This document shows positions 8,595-17,239 of a stretch of DNA of 64,000 bases, in pieces; the stretch's first letter is position 1, and each line of letters begins with the position of its first letter. Origin of the DNA: Acidobacteriota bacterium (GTDB taxonomy: Bacteria > Acidobacteriota > Vicinamibacteria > Vicinamibacterales > UBA8438); assembly GCA_026708265.1 (NCBI GenBank), contig JAPOVI010000021.1:1-64000 (forward strand). Reading direction: 5' to 3'. Below the pieces are notes generated by a model. It ran no database searches. It had not been told where the DNA came from and worked only from the letters and a program-made list of their open reading frames with translations. A program made the position numbers and the translations under genes.

Positions 8595-9206
8595 ATGACT
8601 CGGGAGCGCGTTCTGCTGGCCACGCTGGTGGCCTTCACGGTCGCAGGGTGTGGCGGCGGCGGCGGCGGAGCCGGCACCGAGGCGCCGGCCGCGGCGGCGG
8701 CCGAGACCACGGCGGCGGCCGCGGACGACGGGGAGATCATGGCGCTCGACGACGTGAAAGCGTCGCAGAGCGGCTCGGTGTGGCAGGAGGTCGCCAACAC
8801 GTCGATCACGGTGACCTACGACCGTCCGGTGGCGCGCGGGCGCGAGCTGTTCGGCGGCATCGTGCCGTTCGGCGAGATCTGGAACCCGGGGGCCAACGAC
8901 GCGACGGCCATCGCCGTCAGCCGCGACGTGACCATCAACGGCAACGCGCTCCCGGCCGGGAAGTACAGCCTGTGGGCGATTCCGGACCCGAACCGCTGGA
9001 CGATGATCTTCAGCCGCGAAGCCGACGTCTATCACACGCCCTATCCCGGCGAGGAGCACGACGCCCTGCGCCTCATGGTGTCGCCGCGCCTCGGCGAGCA
9101 CATGGAGACGCTCGCCTTCTACTTCGCGGCCGTGGAGAAGAAGGACGCCGAGCTGCGGCTCCACTGGGGCGACACGTACGTCCCGCTGAGCGTCACCGTG
9201 CCCTGA
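8595..9206 (+). CDS. DUF2911 lipoprotein
   Basis: A 203-residue lipoprotein. The signal ends in the lipobox VAGC with Cys19, followed by a Gly- and Ala-rich flexible linker to about residue 50. The remainder is a DUF2911 domain: VTYDRPVARGRELFGG, PFGEIWNPGAND, TINGNALPAGKYSLWAIPD and LRLHWGDTYVPL. The family is a beta-sandwich of unknown function common in Bacteroidota and Acidobacteriota. The start is well fixed: AAGGAGGT at 8583-8590 lies 4 bases before the ATG. It sits between a carrier and an amidase, with no evident functional link. Confidence 0.85.
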   Translation: MTRERVLLATLVAFTVAGCGGGGGGAGTEAPAAAAAETTAAAADDGEIMALDDVKASQSGSVWQEVANTSITVTYDRPVARGRELFGGIVPFGEIWNPGANDATAIAVSRDVTINGNALPAGKYSLWAIPDPNRWTMIFSREADVYHTPYPGEEHDALRLMVSPRLGEHMETLAFYFAAVEKKDAELRLHWGDTYVPLSVTVP

Positions 9207-9237
9207 GGGGTCTGCCCGTCAGGGCGAGGGAGCGAGG

Positions 9238-10860
9238 GTGCAGCGGGAGATGGCCGGCCGGATCGGTCGCCGCGACTTCCTGCGCTACGGCGCGCTGGCC
9301 GCTGTCGGGCCGGGCGCCGCAGCGCAACCCCCGGTACGCCCGTCGGCCGCGGCCGCCGTCGAGGAGGTCTCGCTCGACGCCCTGCGGGAGGCGGTGCGGG
9401 ACGGCCGCCTGACCGCCCGCGCCGTCGCCGATGCCTGCCTGGACCGGATCGATGCCCTCGACCGGCAGGGACCCGCCCTGCGCGCGGTGATCGAGGTCAA
9501 CCCGGAGGCGCGCGCCGTGGCCGGCGCCATCGACGCCGCGAGCACCGGGGCCGGCCCCCGCGGGCCCCTCCACGGGATGCCGATCCTCCTCAAGGACAAC
9601 ATCGACACCGCGGATCGGATGACCACGACGGCGGGGTCGCTCGCGCTCCGGGGCTCGATTCCCTCCGCGGACGCCTTCGTCGCCCGGCGGCTGCGCGAGG
9701 CGGGCGCGGTGCTCATCGGCAAGGCGAACCTGAGCGAGTGGGCCAACTTCCGCTCGACGCGCTCGTCGAGCGGCTGGAGCGCGCGCGGCGGCCAGTGCCG
9801 CAACCCCTACGCCCTCGACCGCAACCCCTGCGGATCCAGCTCCGGGTCCGCGGTGGCGGTCGCGGCCAGCCTCGTGCCCGCGGCGATCGGCACCGAGACG
9901 GACGGTTCCATCGTCTGTCCGGGGTCTGCCAACGGCATCGTCGGCATCAAGCCGACCGTCGGCCTCGTCAGCCGGGCCGGCATCATCCCCATCGCGCACA
10001 GCCAGGACACCGCGGGGCCGATGGCGCGGAGCGTGCGCGACGCCGCGATCGTGCTGGGGGTGCTGGCGGGACCCGACCCGCGCGACCCCGCCACCGCGGA
10101 CAGCGGGACGCGCGGCCTGCGCGACTACACGCCGTTCCTCGACGCCGACGGACTGGCCGGGGCGCGCATCGGCGTCGCGCGCGGCTTCGCCGGATTCCAC
10201 GAGCGGGTCGACGGACTGCTGGCGGGCGCCGTCGACGCGATGCGGGCGCGCGGGGCCGAGGTCGTGGATCCGGTCGCCCTCTCCCATACGCGTGCCGCTC
10301 TGGCCCGGGCCGAGGTCGAGGTTCTGCTGTACGAGTTCAAGGCCGACCTGAACGCCTACCTCGCCGGCCTCGGCCCGGACGCGCCGGTCCGCTCGCTGAC
10401 CGGGATCATCGAGTTCAACCGCCGGTACGCGGACGAGGAGATGCCCTACTTCCGGCAGGAGCGGCTGGAGGCGGCGGAGGCGCGGGGGGCGCTCTCGGAG
10501 CCGGCCTACCTCGCCGCACGCCGTGCGGCCCGGCGGCTGTCCCGCGAGGACGGCATCGACCGCGTGATGGACGCGCACGGTCTGGACGCCATCGTCGCTC
10601 CGACCGGCGGTCCGGCCTGGGTGACCGACCTGGTCAACGGCGACCACTTCGGGGGCTCGAGCTCCGCCTACGCGGCCGCCGCCGGTTACCCGAACGTCAC
10701 CGTGCCGGCGGGCTACGTATTCGGCCTGCCGGTCGGCATCTCGTTCTTCGGCCGCGCGTGGAGCGAGCCGACCCTGATACGCATCGCCTACGCGTTCGAG
10801 CAGGCAACGCGCCATCGGCGCCCTCCGCGCTACCTGCCGACCGCCGACCTCGGCTCCTGA
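9238..10860 (+). CDS. Tat-exported amidase (amidase-signature family)
   Basis: A 540-residue amidase-signature hydrolase. A twin-arginine signal ([15 protein letters not shown]) at the N-terminus indicates folded export. The Ser-cisSer-Lys triad is visible: Lys119 in ILLKDNIDT, cis-Ser in [12 protein letters not shown] (about 200-203), nucleophile Ser224 in GTETDGSI. The family hydrolyses amides such as acylamides, nitrile-derived amides or peptide amides; the exported form is often annotated amidase or glutamyl-tRNA amidotransferase A by similarity, but it has no GatB/C partner here. Start GTG 9238 has GGGAG upstream; ATG 9250 is an alternative that also keeps the Tat signal intact. Confidence 0.9.
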   Translation: MQREMAGRIGRRDFLRYGALAAVGPGAAAQPPVRPSAAAAVEEVSLDALREAVRDGRLTARAVADACLDRIDALDRQGPALRAVIEVNPEARAVAGAIDAASTGAGPRGPLHGMPILLKDNIDTADRMTTTAGSLALRGSIPSADAFVARRLREAGAVLIGKANLSEWANFRSTRSSSGWSARGGQCRNPYALDRNPCGSSSGSAVAVAASLVPAAIGTETDGSIVCPGSANGIVGIKPTVGLVSRAGIIPIAHSQDTAGPMARSVRDAAIVLGVLAGPDPRDPATADSGTRGLRDYTPFLDADGLAGARIGVARGFAGFHERVDGLLAGAVDAMRARGAEVVDPVALSHTRAALARAEVEVLLYEFKADLNAYLAGLGPDAPVRSLTGIIEFNRRYADEEMPYFRQERLEAAEARGALSEPAYLAARRAARRLSREDGIDRVMDAHGLDAIVAPTGGPAWVTDLVNGDHFGGSSSAYAAAAGYPNVTVPAGYVFGLPVGISFFGRAWSEPTLIRIAYAFEQATRHRRPPRYLPTADLGS

Positions 10861-10915
10861 TCTGCACGTCGCCTCGCGGCGGAACCCGCCCGCGGATCGG
10901 GTATTCTGAGCAACC

Positions 10916-11932
10916 GTGACTCTCCGCCAAGGTCTTCTCGTCCTGTCCGCCGCACTCCTGGGGCCGGCCTCGGTCGTCGCCCAGGACCACACGGGCGCGG
11001 CCCCCTACCGGGAGGTCTGCCAGCTCTGCCACGGCGTGGCCGGCCGGGGCGACATCGCTCCTCCGCTCGTTCCCCTCGGGTTCGACGCCGACTACGTCCT
11101 CGCCGTGGTTCGGGAGGGCTACGGCCAGATGCCGCCGATCTCGACGCGCGAGCTGAACGACGACCAGGTCCGGCAGGCGGTGGGCTACCTGGCGTCGCTC
11201 GGCCCGGCCCCGGAGCCGGCGCCGCAGGCCGCGGGCTCCGCGTACGACGGGCCGCGAACGCCCGAGGGGCAGCCCGACCTGAACGGCATATGGCAGGTGG
11301 TCAACGCCGCGGCCTGGGACATCCGGCCGCACAACGCGCAGGACGGCGTGCCCGCGGGGCTCGGCGTAATCGAGGACGGCGACATTCCCTACCAGGGGTG
11401 GGCGGCGGAGCAGCAGGAAGCCAACTACGCCAACCGCTTCGAAGAGGATCCGGTGCGCCAGTGCTTCCTGCCCGGCGTGCCGTGCATCACCTACATGCCG
11501 TTCCCGTTCCGCATCCTGCAGACACCCGACCACGTCGTCATCACCTACGAGTTCGCGCACGCGACGCGCATCATCTACACGGACGGCAGCCCGCATCCGC
11601 TTCCCAACGATTTCTGGATGGGGGACTCGCGCGGCCACTGGGAGGGCGACACGCTGGTCGTCGACACCACCCACTTCAACGGGCGGACCTGGTTCGACGC
11701 CGCCGGCAACTTCCACAGCGACGCGCTGCACGTCGTGGAGCGCTACACGCCGGTCACTCCGTACCACCTCGACTACCAGGTGACGATCGAGGACCCGAAC
11801 GTCTTCACCCGGCCCTGGACCATGCGGATGCCGATCTACCGCCGGATGGAGGAGGGGCTCCGGCTCCTGGATTACGACTGCGTCGACTTCATTCTGCAAT
11901 CGATGACCGCCCCGGAAGGAGCTGCACGATGA
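10916..11932 (+). CDS. Cytochrome c fused to a secreted PDLNGIW-type domain
   Basis: A 338-residue secreted protein starting at GTG. After a signal peptide (to about residue 22, VVAQ) comes a small cytochrome c domain with heme motif CQLCH (about 36-40) and a Met-containing YGQMPPIS segment that could supply the sixth ligand. From about residue 105 a second domain starts with RTPEGQPDLNGIWQ and contains ILQTPDHVVITYEF, GDSRGHWEGDTLVVDTTHF and a VTIEDPNVFTRPWT strand. This domain is shared with 11929-12891 and 36174-37214; I know no function for it. The usual YACHEGN end is replaced by YDCVDF. The stop overlaps the next start (ATGA). A redox role is inferred only from the heme. Confidence 0.75.
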   Translation: MTLRQGLLVLSAALLGPASVVAQDHTGAAPYREVCQLCHGVAGRGDIAPPLVPLGFDADYVLAVVREGYGQMPPISTRELNDDQVRQAVGYLASLGPAPEPAPQAAGSAYDGPRTPEGQPDLNGIWQVVNAAAWDIRPHNAQDGVPAGLGVIEDGDIPYQGWAAEQQEANYANRFEEDPVRQCFLPGVPCITYMPFPFRILQTPDHVVITYEFAHATRIIYTDGSPHPLPNDFWMGDSRGHWEGDTLVVDTTHFNGRTWFDAAGNFHSDALHVVERYTPVTPYHLDYQVTIEDPNVFTRPWTMRMPIYRRMEEGLRLLDYDCVDFILQSMTAPEGAAR

Positions 11933-12891
11933 CCTGTCGTGGTGTCGGTCCACTGGCTTTCGCCATCTTTCTCCTCGGCGCCGCGCCGCCCGTAGCCCAT
12001 GCCCAGGAGCACGGGAGCGCCGAGTTCGAGCCTCCGCGCACCCCGTGGGGCGATCCGGACTTTCGGGGTTACTACCTGCCGGGCCCCTACCAGCCGCTGG
12101 AGGCCCCGGCGGGCGACCTGTGGGTTCCGCCCGAGGGTTCCAACCGGGGCCAGGGTGCGGCGTTCTCGCGCTTCTTCGAGCCCGACCCGGACGACACCGG
12201 CCCCGACTTCCTGTCGTCGCCGATGATCGTCGACCCCCCGGACGGCAAGGTGCCGCTCCAGCCCTGGGCGGCGGAGCGGCGCAGGGAGATCATGGCGCGG
12301 CAGGACGAGCTGGCCCTCCTCGACCCGCGCGTCAAGTGCCTCCCGTCGGCGCTGCCGCGGGCGCACCTCCCGGTCGGCTACAACACCTACCAGGTGCTGC
12401 AGGTCCCCGGCTACGTCGTGATGCTCTACGAATGGAACCACCTGTCGCGCTACATCTCGCTCAGCGACGACCGGCCGCCGCTCCCGCCCGGGATCCGGCT
12501 CGGGATGGGCGACTCCCGCGGCCGCTGGGAAGGGAGCACGCTCGTCGTCGAGACGACCCACTTCACTACCAACACCTGGCCCGTCGGCCACGGTGCGCCG
12601 CCGGAGGGCGCCCCGGCCAGCGCCCTGACGACCGGACACGGCGTGTTCCACAGCGGTGACCTGCACGTCACGGAGCGCTTCACGATGACGGACGCCGACA
12701 CGATTCGCTACCGGGCGACGATCGCCGATCCGAGCGTGTTCACGCAGCCGTGGACGATAGAGATCGATGCGCTCCGGCGCGCCCCCGAAGGCCACATGCT
12801 GTTCGAGTACGCCTGCCACGAGGGCAACGGCCGCAACCTCGAGCTGATGACCGGGGCGGACGTGAGCACCGCGCGCGTCGGCGTGCGCTAG
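11929..12891 (+). CDS. Secreted PDFRGYY-type protein, paralogue
   Basis: A 320-residue exported protein with a signal peptide (to about 25, APPVAHAQ). It shares the domain of the upstream gene: RTPWGDPDFRGYYLPG, QVLQVPGYVVMLYEWN, GDSRGRWEGSTLVVETTHF, a TIADPSVFTQPWTIE strand and the C-terminal YACHEGNGRN motif, but has no cytochrome part. Several copies per genome seem usual in this lineage; the function is not known. Translation is coupled to the cytochrome fusion through an ATGA overlap, so the two products may work together in the periplasm. Confidence 0.75.
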   Translation: MTCRGVGPLAFAIFLLGAAPPVAHAQEHGSAEFEPPRTPWGDPDFRGYYLPGPYQPLEAPAGDLWVPPEGSNRGQGAAFSRFFEPDPDDTGPDFLSSPMIVDPPDGKVPLQPWAAERRREIMARQDELALLDPRVKCLPSALPRAHLPVGYNTYQVLQVPGYVVMLYEWNHLSRYISLSDDRPPLPPGIRLGMGDSRGRWEGSTLVVETTHFTTNTWPVGHGAPPEGAPASALTTGHGVFHSGDLHVTERFTMTDADTIRYRATIADPSVFTQPWTIEIDALRRAPEGHMLFEYACHEGNGRNLELMTGADVSTARVGVR

Positions 12892-12952
12892 AGTTGCGGT
12901 GCGGGCCCCGTCCACGGGGGGCCGGCCCGGGAGATGAGTCGGGGGGGTAGCG

Positions 12953-13387
12953 ATGAGACGAACGACGACGCGCTCCGCGTTGTGGACTGTCGCACCAGCA
13001 TTCGCCGCACTCGGCGTGCTCGCGGGCGCGACGCCCGCCGTTGGCCATCATGCTTTCTCCGCCGAGTTCGATGCCAACCGGCCGCTTCGGCTCGAGGGGG
13101 TGGTTTCCAGGACGGAGTGGATCAACCCGCACTCCTGGATCCACGTCGACGTGGTGGGCGAGGACGGTCAGGTGGTGACCTGGGCCATCGAGTGCGGTGC
13201 GCCCAACTCCCTGATGCGGCGGGGCCTCAACAAGAACTCCGTCCCGGTAGGCACGGAGCTCGTCATCGAGGGCTTCGGCGCGAAGAACGGATCCCATACC
13301 GCCAACGCGCGGGACATCACCTTCCCCGACGGGTCGACCTTCTTCGTCGGCTCGTCCGGTACCGGCGCGCCCTACGAGCGGCGTTAG
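12953..13387 (+). CDS. DUF6152 family secreted protein
   Basis: A 144-residue exported protein. A signal peptide ends near AVGHHAFSAEF, and the mature N-terminus carries the GHHAFSAEFD segment typical of DUF6152, followed by LEGVVSRTEWINPHSWIHVDV, GAPNSLMRRG and a VIEGFGAKNGSHTANARDI strand, an OB-like small beta barrel. The paired His and the WxNPH motif suggest metal binding, which is not shown. It is the third gene of a run with two PDxxGxW proteins, an association typical of Acidobacteriota. A small hairpin (GGCCCCG/CGGGGGGCC, about 12904-12922) separates it from the preceding gene. Confidence 0.8.
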   Translation: MRRTTTRSALWTVAPAFAALGVLAGATPAVGHHAFSAEFDANRPLRLEGVVSRTEWINPHSWIHVDVVGEDGQVVTWAIECGAPNSLMRRGLNKNSVPVGTELVIEGFGAKNGSHTANARDITFPDGSTFFVGSSGTGAPYERR

Positions 13388-13505
13388 GGTTGGGGTTGGC
13401 GTCGTTGGCGCGCCCTTCGGGGCACGTCAGGGCAGCGTGAACGTCACGAGCATGTTGCTGCCGACAGGGGCCTCGGGCTCCGGTGCGTAGCTGGCGAGCC
13501 GGTTG

Positions 13506-13772
13506 TCAGTCGGCGCCGGTGACGATTCCGCGCCTCAGACCCGCGGCGACGAGCAACTCGCGACAGCGATCGGCGCAGGACGCGGCAACGTAGAAGACGG
13601 CGCCGTGGTGGGGGCGCGACAGCAGGCCGGCACGGAACAACTCTACGCTCACGACGTAGTCTGCGCCGTGCTCGGTAAGCACCGCTTCGACGCGCTGCGC
13701 TTCTGCCAACCGCGCCGCGATGTAGACACGAAGAGCATCGTCGGCGAGGTCTTCGGCGTCGACTCGGGGCAC
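13506..13772 (-). CDS. Small protein, DUF2007-like
   Basis: An 88-residue protein from a GTG start. The pattern YIAARLAEAQRVEAVLTEHG, then VSVELFRAGLL and GAVFYVAASCADRCRELLVA, resembles DUF2007 (putative signal-transducing small alpha/beta protein), with the region that contacts a ligand or partner unassigned. No ATG lies in frame upstream before a stop. It is transcribed away from DUF6152 and sits downstream of the basic coiled-coil protein on the same strand, 86 bases apart. The family call is moderate; that the frame is real rests on its composition and fit. Confidence 0.5.
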   Translation of the reverse strand: MPRVDAEDLADDALRVYIAARLAEAQRVEAVLTEHGADYVVSVELFRAGLLSRPHHGAVFYVAASCADRCRELLVAAGLRRGIVTGAD

Positions 13773-13858
13773 GGACGTTCGCTGATGCGCGTCGTTGCCG
13801 CAAGAGAACCGGGCACTCGTCGGACGCGCGCCCGGTCCGTCCCGCGCATCGAGTCTCG

Positions 13859-14233
13859 TCAGCCCTTGGCGGCCTTCTCTTCGCGCTTCCGCGCCCAGTA
13901 GGCAGTCATGCGCTTCGAGATCGCCTCGCGTTCCTCCGGCGTCTTCTCGCGGCGCTTGCGCGGGGCCGGGGTCCGGCTGGGCGCTGCCTGTGCCGCCACC
14001 GCGGGGGCGGCATCGGCACTCTGACGCCGCCGGCGCGGCTTCGGGGCCGGCGGCGTGGGGCGTGGACGGCGCCGGCTAGTCGGTCGCTCACTTCCGGCGG
14101 CGAAGCCGCTCACTGCCTGCTGCAGGGCATCGATGTCTGCCCGCAGCTTGTCGAGCAAGTCGCTTATCTCGGCTTGCTTGCTCGCCATCGTTTCCGCAAC
14201 GATCTCACTGATCTTCTGGGATATGTCGTTCAT
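13859..14233 (-). CDS. Small basic coiled-coil protein, histone-like
   Basis: A 124-residue protein. Residues 1-42 (ISEIVAETMASKQAEISDLL and following) form a heptad-like helix, 45-95 an Arg/Pro/Ala-rich basic linker with RRRPRP and KPRRRR clusters, and 96-124 a highly charged helix with REAISKRMTAYWARKREE. The composition is that of small bacterial DNA- or RNA-binding proteins similar to histone H1-like polypeptides; nucleic-acid binding is inferred. It starts at ATG 14233 and no Shine-Dalgarno sequence precedes it; a promoter-like TTGACA sits so close that the message may be leaderless. Confidence 0.6.
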   Translation of the reverse strand: MNDISQKISEIVAETMASKQAEISDLLDKLRADIDALQQAVSGFAAGSERPTSRRRPRPTPPAPKPRRRRQSADAAPAVAAQAAPSRTPAPRKRREKTPEEREAISKRMTAYWARKREEKAAKG

Positions 14234-14240
14234 GGGGAGG

Positions 14241-14269
14241 AGCGTAGCGTCCGTAAGACGTAGTGTCAA
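14241..14269 (-). promoter_or_regulatory. Candidate sigma-70 promoter of the basic coiled-coil gene
   Basis: On the minus strand a perfect TTGACA (14264-14269) is followed after 17 bases by TACGCT (14241-14246, a weak -10). The expected start of transcription falls within a base or two of the ATG at 14233, which would give a leaderless mRNA and fits the absence of a ribosome-binding site. Confidence 0.45.
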
Positions 14270-14390
14270 TCCGGTTAGCCAGTTGCATACGGGTTCAATA
14301 GTCCGGTGTGCCTCCGAGCCGTTCACGGGCGGTAAATGGAACCCGATCCGTGCGGTGTGCGTCCAAGCCGAGTGACGGAGGGACGAGCCG

Positions 14391-15356
14391 ATGATTCCGA
14401 AGTCTGCCCGCCGCCGCAACCGGATCGTCTGGTTCGTCGTCGCCGCCGCCCTTGCCGTTCCCAGTGCGCTCGCCACCGTCGCCGCGGTTGCCCTCGTCTG
14501 GGCTTCATCCACCGTCGAGCGCCTCGGCGAACCGACGCCCGAACCTGTCGCCCGCTCCATCACCCTCCCTGGCCGGGACGGCGTCGGCGGGGATGACGCG
14601 GGCGCGTCCGCGCACCTCGACATCCACCTCGAGGACGGCGTCTTCGAAGTCCGGCCGGGTCCTCCGGGCAGTGACATCCGAGTAGACGGCACCTACGCCA
14701 GCAAGTACTACGACCTGGTCCACGATCACACGCCGGCCGCGCGGCCGACCGGGCGCGTCGTCACGGTTCGCCTCGCGCGCGCGCGTTCGCTGCTCGTGCA
14801 GCTCGTGGCCCACGCGATGGAGCGGGCTCCCTCGACGCCGAACGAGCTGACGGTCACGATTCCGAGAGACACTCCGTTCTCCGTCGACCTGACCATCCGC
14901 GCGGGCGAGTCGCGGGTCGATCTCGGTGGACTCTCCCTTACCGACCTGGCGGTCGACCTCGCCATGGGGGAGCATCGGCTCGACGTCAGCGAGCCGCTGG
15001 CCGTCGCGCCCCGCAGCGTGCGGCTGGATGGCGGGATGGGGGAGATCCGCTTCGAGCGCCTCGGCAACACCCGCGCGACCGAGCTCCAGGCATCCGGTCA
15101 CATGGGCAGCGTGACGGTCGACCTCGGCGGCGCGTGGCCGGCGGCAGCGATGGCCGACGTCACCATCAACAACCTGATGGGCGAGCTGCGGCTCGAAGCG
15201 CCGGCCGGGTTGCGCCTCGTCGGTGCCGCACCGGACTCGCCGGTCCCCGACGCGGACGGCTCCGCCGCCGATCGCCGGGGCGCGGACCCCGGTGCGCCGG
15301 CGCTCCGGCTGCGCATCTCCAACACGATGGGAGAGACGCGGCTGACCCGCTACTGA
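14391..15356 (+). CDS. LiaF-like/DUF4097-type membrane-anchored protein
   Basis: A 321-residue protein. A basic N-terminus (KSARRRNR) precedes one transmembrane helix (about 12-38). The C-terminal two thirds is a repetitive beta-solenoid-like region (RVDLGGLSLTDLAVDLAMGE, VRLDGGMGEIRFERLG, ELQASGHMGSVTVDLGG, ADVTINNLMGELRLEAP, RISNTMGETRL) with a recurring GxMGE pattern, as in LiaF C-terminal/toastrack adhesin domains that sense cell-envelope stress. A GGAGGG site lies 11 bases before the ATG. It stands alone, convergent with the MutS-like gene, with a shared hairpin terminator. No LiaRS regulators are nearby, so the role is uncertain. Confidence 0.6.
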   Translation: MIPKSARRRNRIVWFVVAAALAVPSALATVAAVALVWASSTVERLGEPTPEPVARSITLPGRDGVGGDDAGASAHLDIHLEDGVFEVRPGPPGSDIRVDGTYASKYYDLVHDHTPAARPTGRVVTVRLARARSLLVQLVAHAMERAPSTPNELTVTIPRDTPFSVDLTIRAGESRVDLGGLSLTDLAVDLAMGEHRLDVSEPLAVAPRSVRLDGGMGEIRFERLGNTRATELQASGHMGSVTVDLGGAWPAAAMADVTINNLMGELRLEAPAGLRLVGAAPDSPVPDADGSAADRRGADPGAPALRLRISNTMGETRLTRY

Positions 15357-15357
15357 T

Positions 15358-15381
15358 CCCCGGCGGGCGCCGAGCGCCGGG
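15358..15381. terminator. Hairpin between convergent genes
   Basis: CCCGGCG (15358-15364) pairs with CGCCGGG (15375-15381). It fills the gap between the convergent LiaF-like and MutS-like genes (stops 26 bases apart) and probably ends both transcripts. Confidence 0.55.
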
Positions 15382-15382
15382 C

Positions 15383-17239
15383 TCATACGTCGAACCCCAC
15401 CTCCCGCATCAGCGCCAGCGCGTTGCCCTCGGTGACGACGCCCGGCCGCAGGGTGTAGTCGAAGCGCAGGCGGCCCGCGACCAGGTGATCGCGGAAGTGG
15501 ACGTTGGCTGCTCGCGGTCCGAGCGCCTCGGCGATGCGCGTCAGGGCGAGGTCGTGCGTCGTGACGACGCCGACGGCTCCACGGTCGGCGAGCCCGGTCA
15601 CGACCGCGCGGGCCCCTACCAGCCGATCGTGCGAGTTGGTGCCGTGCAGGCACTCGTCGATCAGGAAGAGGACGGGCGGGTTGCCCTCCTCCGCCCGCGC
15701 GTTCGAGGCCCGCTCCAGGATCGCGTGCAGCCGTGTGATCTCGGCGTGAAAGCGGGAGCTGCCCCCCTGGAGCGAGTCGAGGATGCGGACCGACGCGCCG
15801 ACCGCGAGCGGGGACATCCGCAGGCGGCGGGCGCGGACGGGCGCCCCCGCCTGGGCCAGCACCGCCGTGACGCCGACGGCCCTGAGCAGCGTGCTCTTCC
15901 CCGACATGTTCGAGCCGCTCAGCACCAGCACCCGCGGTCCGTCGCCCAGCCGTACGTCGTTCACCACCGCCCCCGCCGGAAGCAGCGGGTGCGCAAGGGC
16001 GTCGGCCACGAGGTGAGCCGGGCCTTCGCGGAGCTCGGGCCACGCGTGCCCCGGGCACTCGAAGCGGTAGGCCGCGAGCGACGACAGCGCCTCCATCTCT
16101 CCCGCCGCGTCCAGCCAGGCGGCCAGCGACGGTCCGCAGGCCAGCCGCCACCGCTCGACCGCGTGCGCCAGGTGGACGTCCCACAGCAGGAAGAAGCCGA
16201 AGAGGCGGGCGAACGCGTTGTGGCGGGAGTCGACGTGGTCCATCAGGCGAGTCAGGCGCCGCACCTGGCGCGAGGGCGCCTCGCCCCCGGTGTCGAGCGC
16301 CGCGCGGAGGGCCACGAGGTGGGGAGCCCGGAAGCGCTCGGACTCGAGGCGCGCCAGCAGGCTTCCGACGAGCGCGACGTCGCGGGCGGCCGCGCTCACC
16401 CCGGCGAACACGCGCCGGACGCGCGGCGCCGTCCGGCGCGTGACGACGGCGACGGCAACGACCGCCCCGACGAAGTACCACCCGATCAGCGACTGCGCGG
16501 CCGGGCTCAGCGCGAGCGACCGGCCGGCCGCGAGCGCGTAGGCGACGCCCGCCGCCAGGGCGAGCGCCCCGGCGCAGGAGCCCATCCAGGCCGGCCACCG
16601 CGCCGCGGCGGCCGGGAAGGCGGGCGCCGCCGCCGCCCAGTCCCGCAGCACGTCGGCATCGACCGCGGCGCGCGTCTCGTCCCCGACGACGGCGAGGTCT
16701 TCCCGGAGGTCCGGGTTGCGGGCGAGCTCGCCGACCGCCTCCTGCCGCCGGGCCACGACCTCCGGCGGCGCCGGCCGCAGCAGCCAGCCGGCAAGCGTCG
16801 CCCGGCCGCGGTCCGTCCGCGCGCGGGAGAGCCGCTCGAACAGGGATCCGGGACCGAACAGGTCGAGATCGGCCGCGTACAGGTGCGCCGGGTTCCCGAG
16901 GTCGCTGCCGCCGTCGCCCGCTCCCATCCAGGCGTCCCGGAGCCGGGCCTGCCCGCGCTCGTAGAAGGCGATCGCGCGCGCGAGCTTCGATCGCTCGTTC
17001 TCGAGGCGGTCGAGCCGCACGCCGAGCCAGAACAGCACCGGCAGCGGTGCGGCGACCCACCACGCCGAGTAGCCGGCACCGCCGATCGCCCCCGCCGCGA
17101 GCGCCCCGGCGGCACCCAGGCAGGCGAGACGCCAGAGTCCGACCCTGCGATGCCGCTCGTCCGTGGAGGCGTGCTCCGCCTCGCGGGCGGCCCGGCGCTC
17201 GGCGTAGGTGCGCTCGGGATCGAGCCGGACGGCGGTCAC
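15383..17239 (-). CDS. MutS-related ATPase with N-terminal membrane segments
   Basis: A 618-residue MutS-family protein without the mismatch-recognition domains I-II. Two pairs of hydrophobic segments (about 35-75 and 220-270) suggest membrane attachment. The core and clamp helices span about 285-430 and the ATPase domain V about 430-618: Walker A GSNMSGKSTLLRAVG with Lys448, Walker B VLFLIDECLHGTNSHDR, and TTHDLALT as the switch His. This membrane-linked MutS group is found in several phyla and its role is not established; post-replicative mismatch repair is unlikely without domain I. It starts at GTG 17239, overlapping the permease stop (GTGA), so the two are translated in a coupled way. 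Confidence 0.8.
   Translation of the reverse strand: MTAVRLDPERTYAERRAAREAEHASTDERHRRVGLWRLACLGAAGALAAGAIGGAGYSAWWVAAPLPVLFWLGVRLDRLENERSKLARAIAFYERGQARLRDAWMGAGDGGSDLGNPAHLYAADLDLFGPGSLFERLSRARTDRGRATLAGWLLRPAPPEVVARRQEAVGELARNPDLREDLAVVGDETRAAVDADVLRDWAAAAPAFPAAAARWPAWMGSCAGALALAAGVAYALAAGRSLALSPAAQSLIGWYFVGAVVAVAVVTRRTAPRVRRVFAGVSAAARDVALVGSLLARLESERFRAPHLVALRAALDTGGEAPSRQVRRLTRLMDHVDSRHNAFARLFGFFLLWDVHLAHAVERWRLACGPSLAAWLDAAGEMEALSSLAAYRFECPGHAWPELREGPAHLVADALAHPLLPAGAVVNDVRLGDGPRVLVLSGSNMSGKSTLLRAVGVTAVLAQAGAPVRARRLRMSPLAVGASVRILDSLQGGSSRFHAEITRLHAILERASNARAEEGNPPVLFLIDECLHGTNSHDRLVGARAVVTGLADRGAVGVVTTHDLALTRIAEALGPRAANVHFRDHLVAGRLRFDYTLRPGVVTEGNALALMREVGFDV

Noticed and set aside
10902..10915. 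TATTCT -10-like box 9 bases before the GTG of the cytochrome fusion
   Set aside because: There is no matching -35, and the context is too weak to call a promoter.
13388..13505. Possible vestigial protein C-terminus on the minus strand (PEAPVGSNMLVTFTLP then stop)
   Set aside because: Only about 33 codons remain between stops, and I could not match it to a family with certainty; it may be the tail of a lost secreted or outer-membrane protein.
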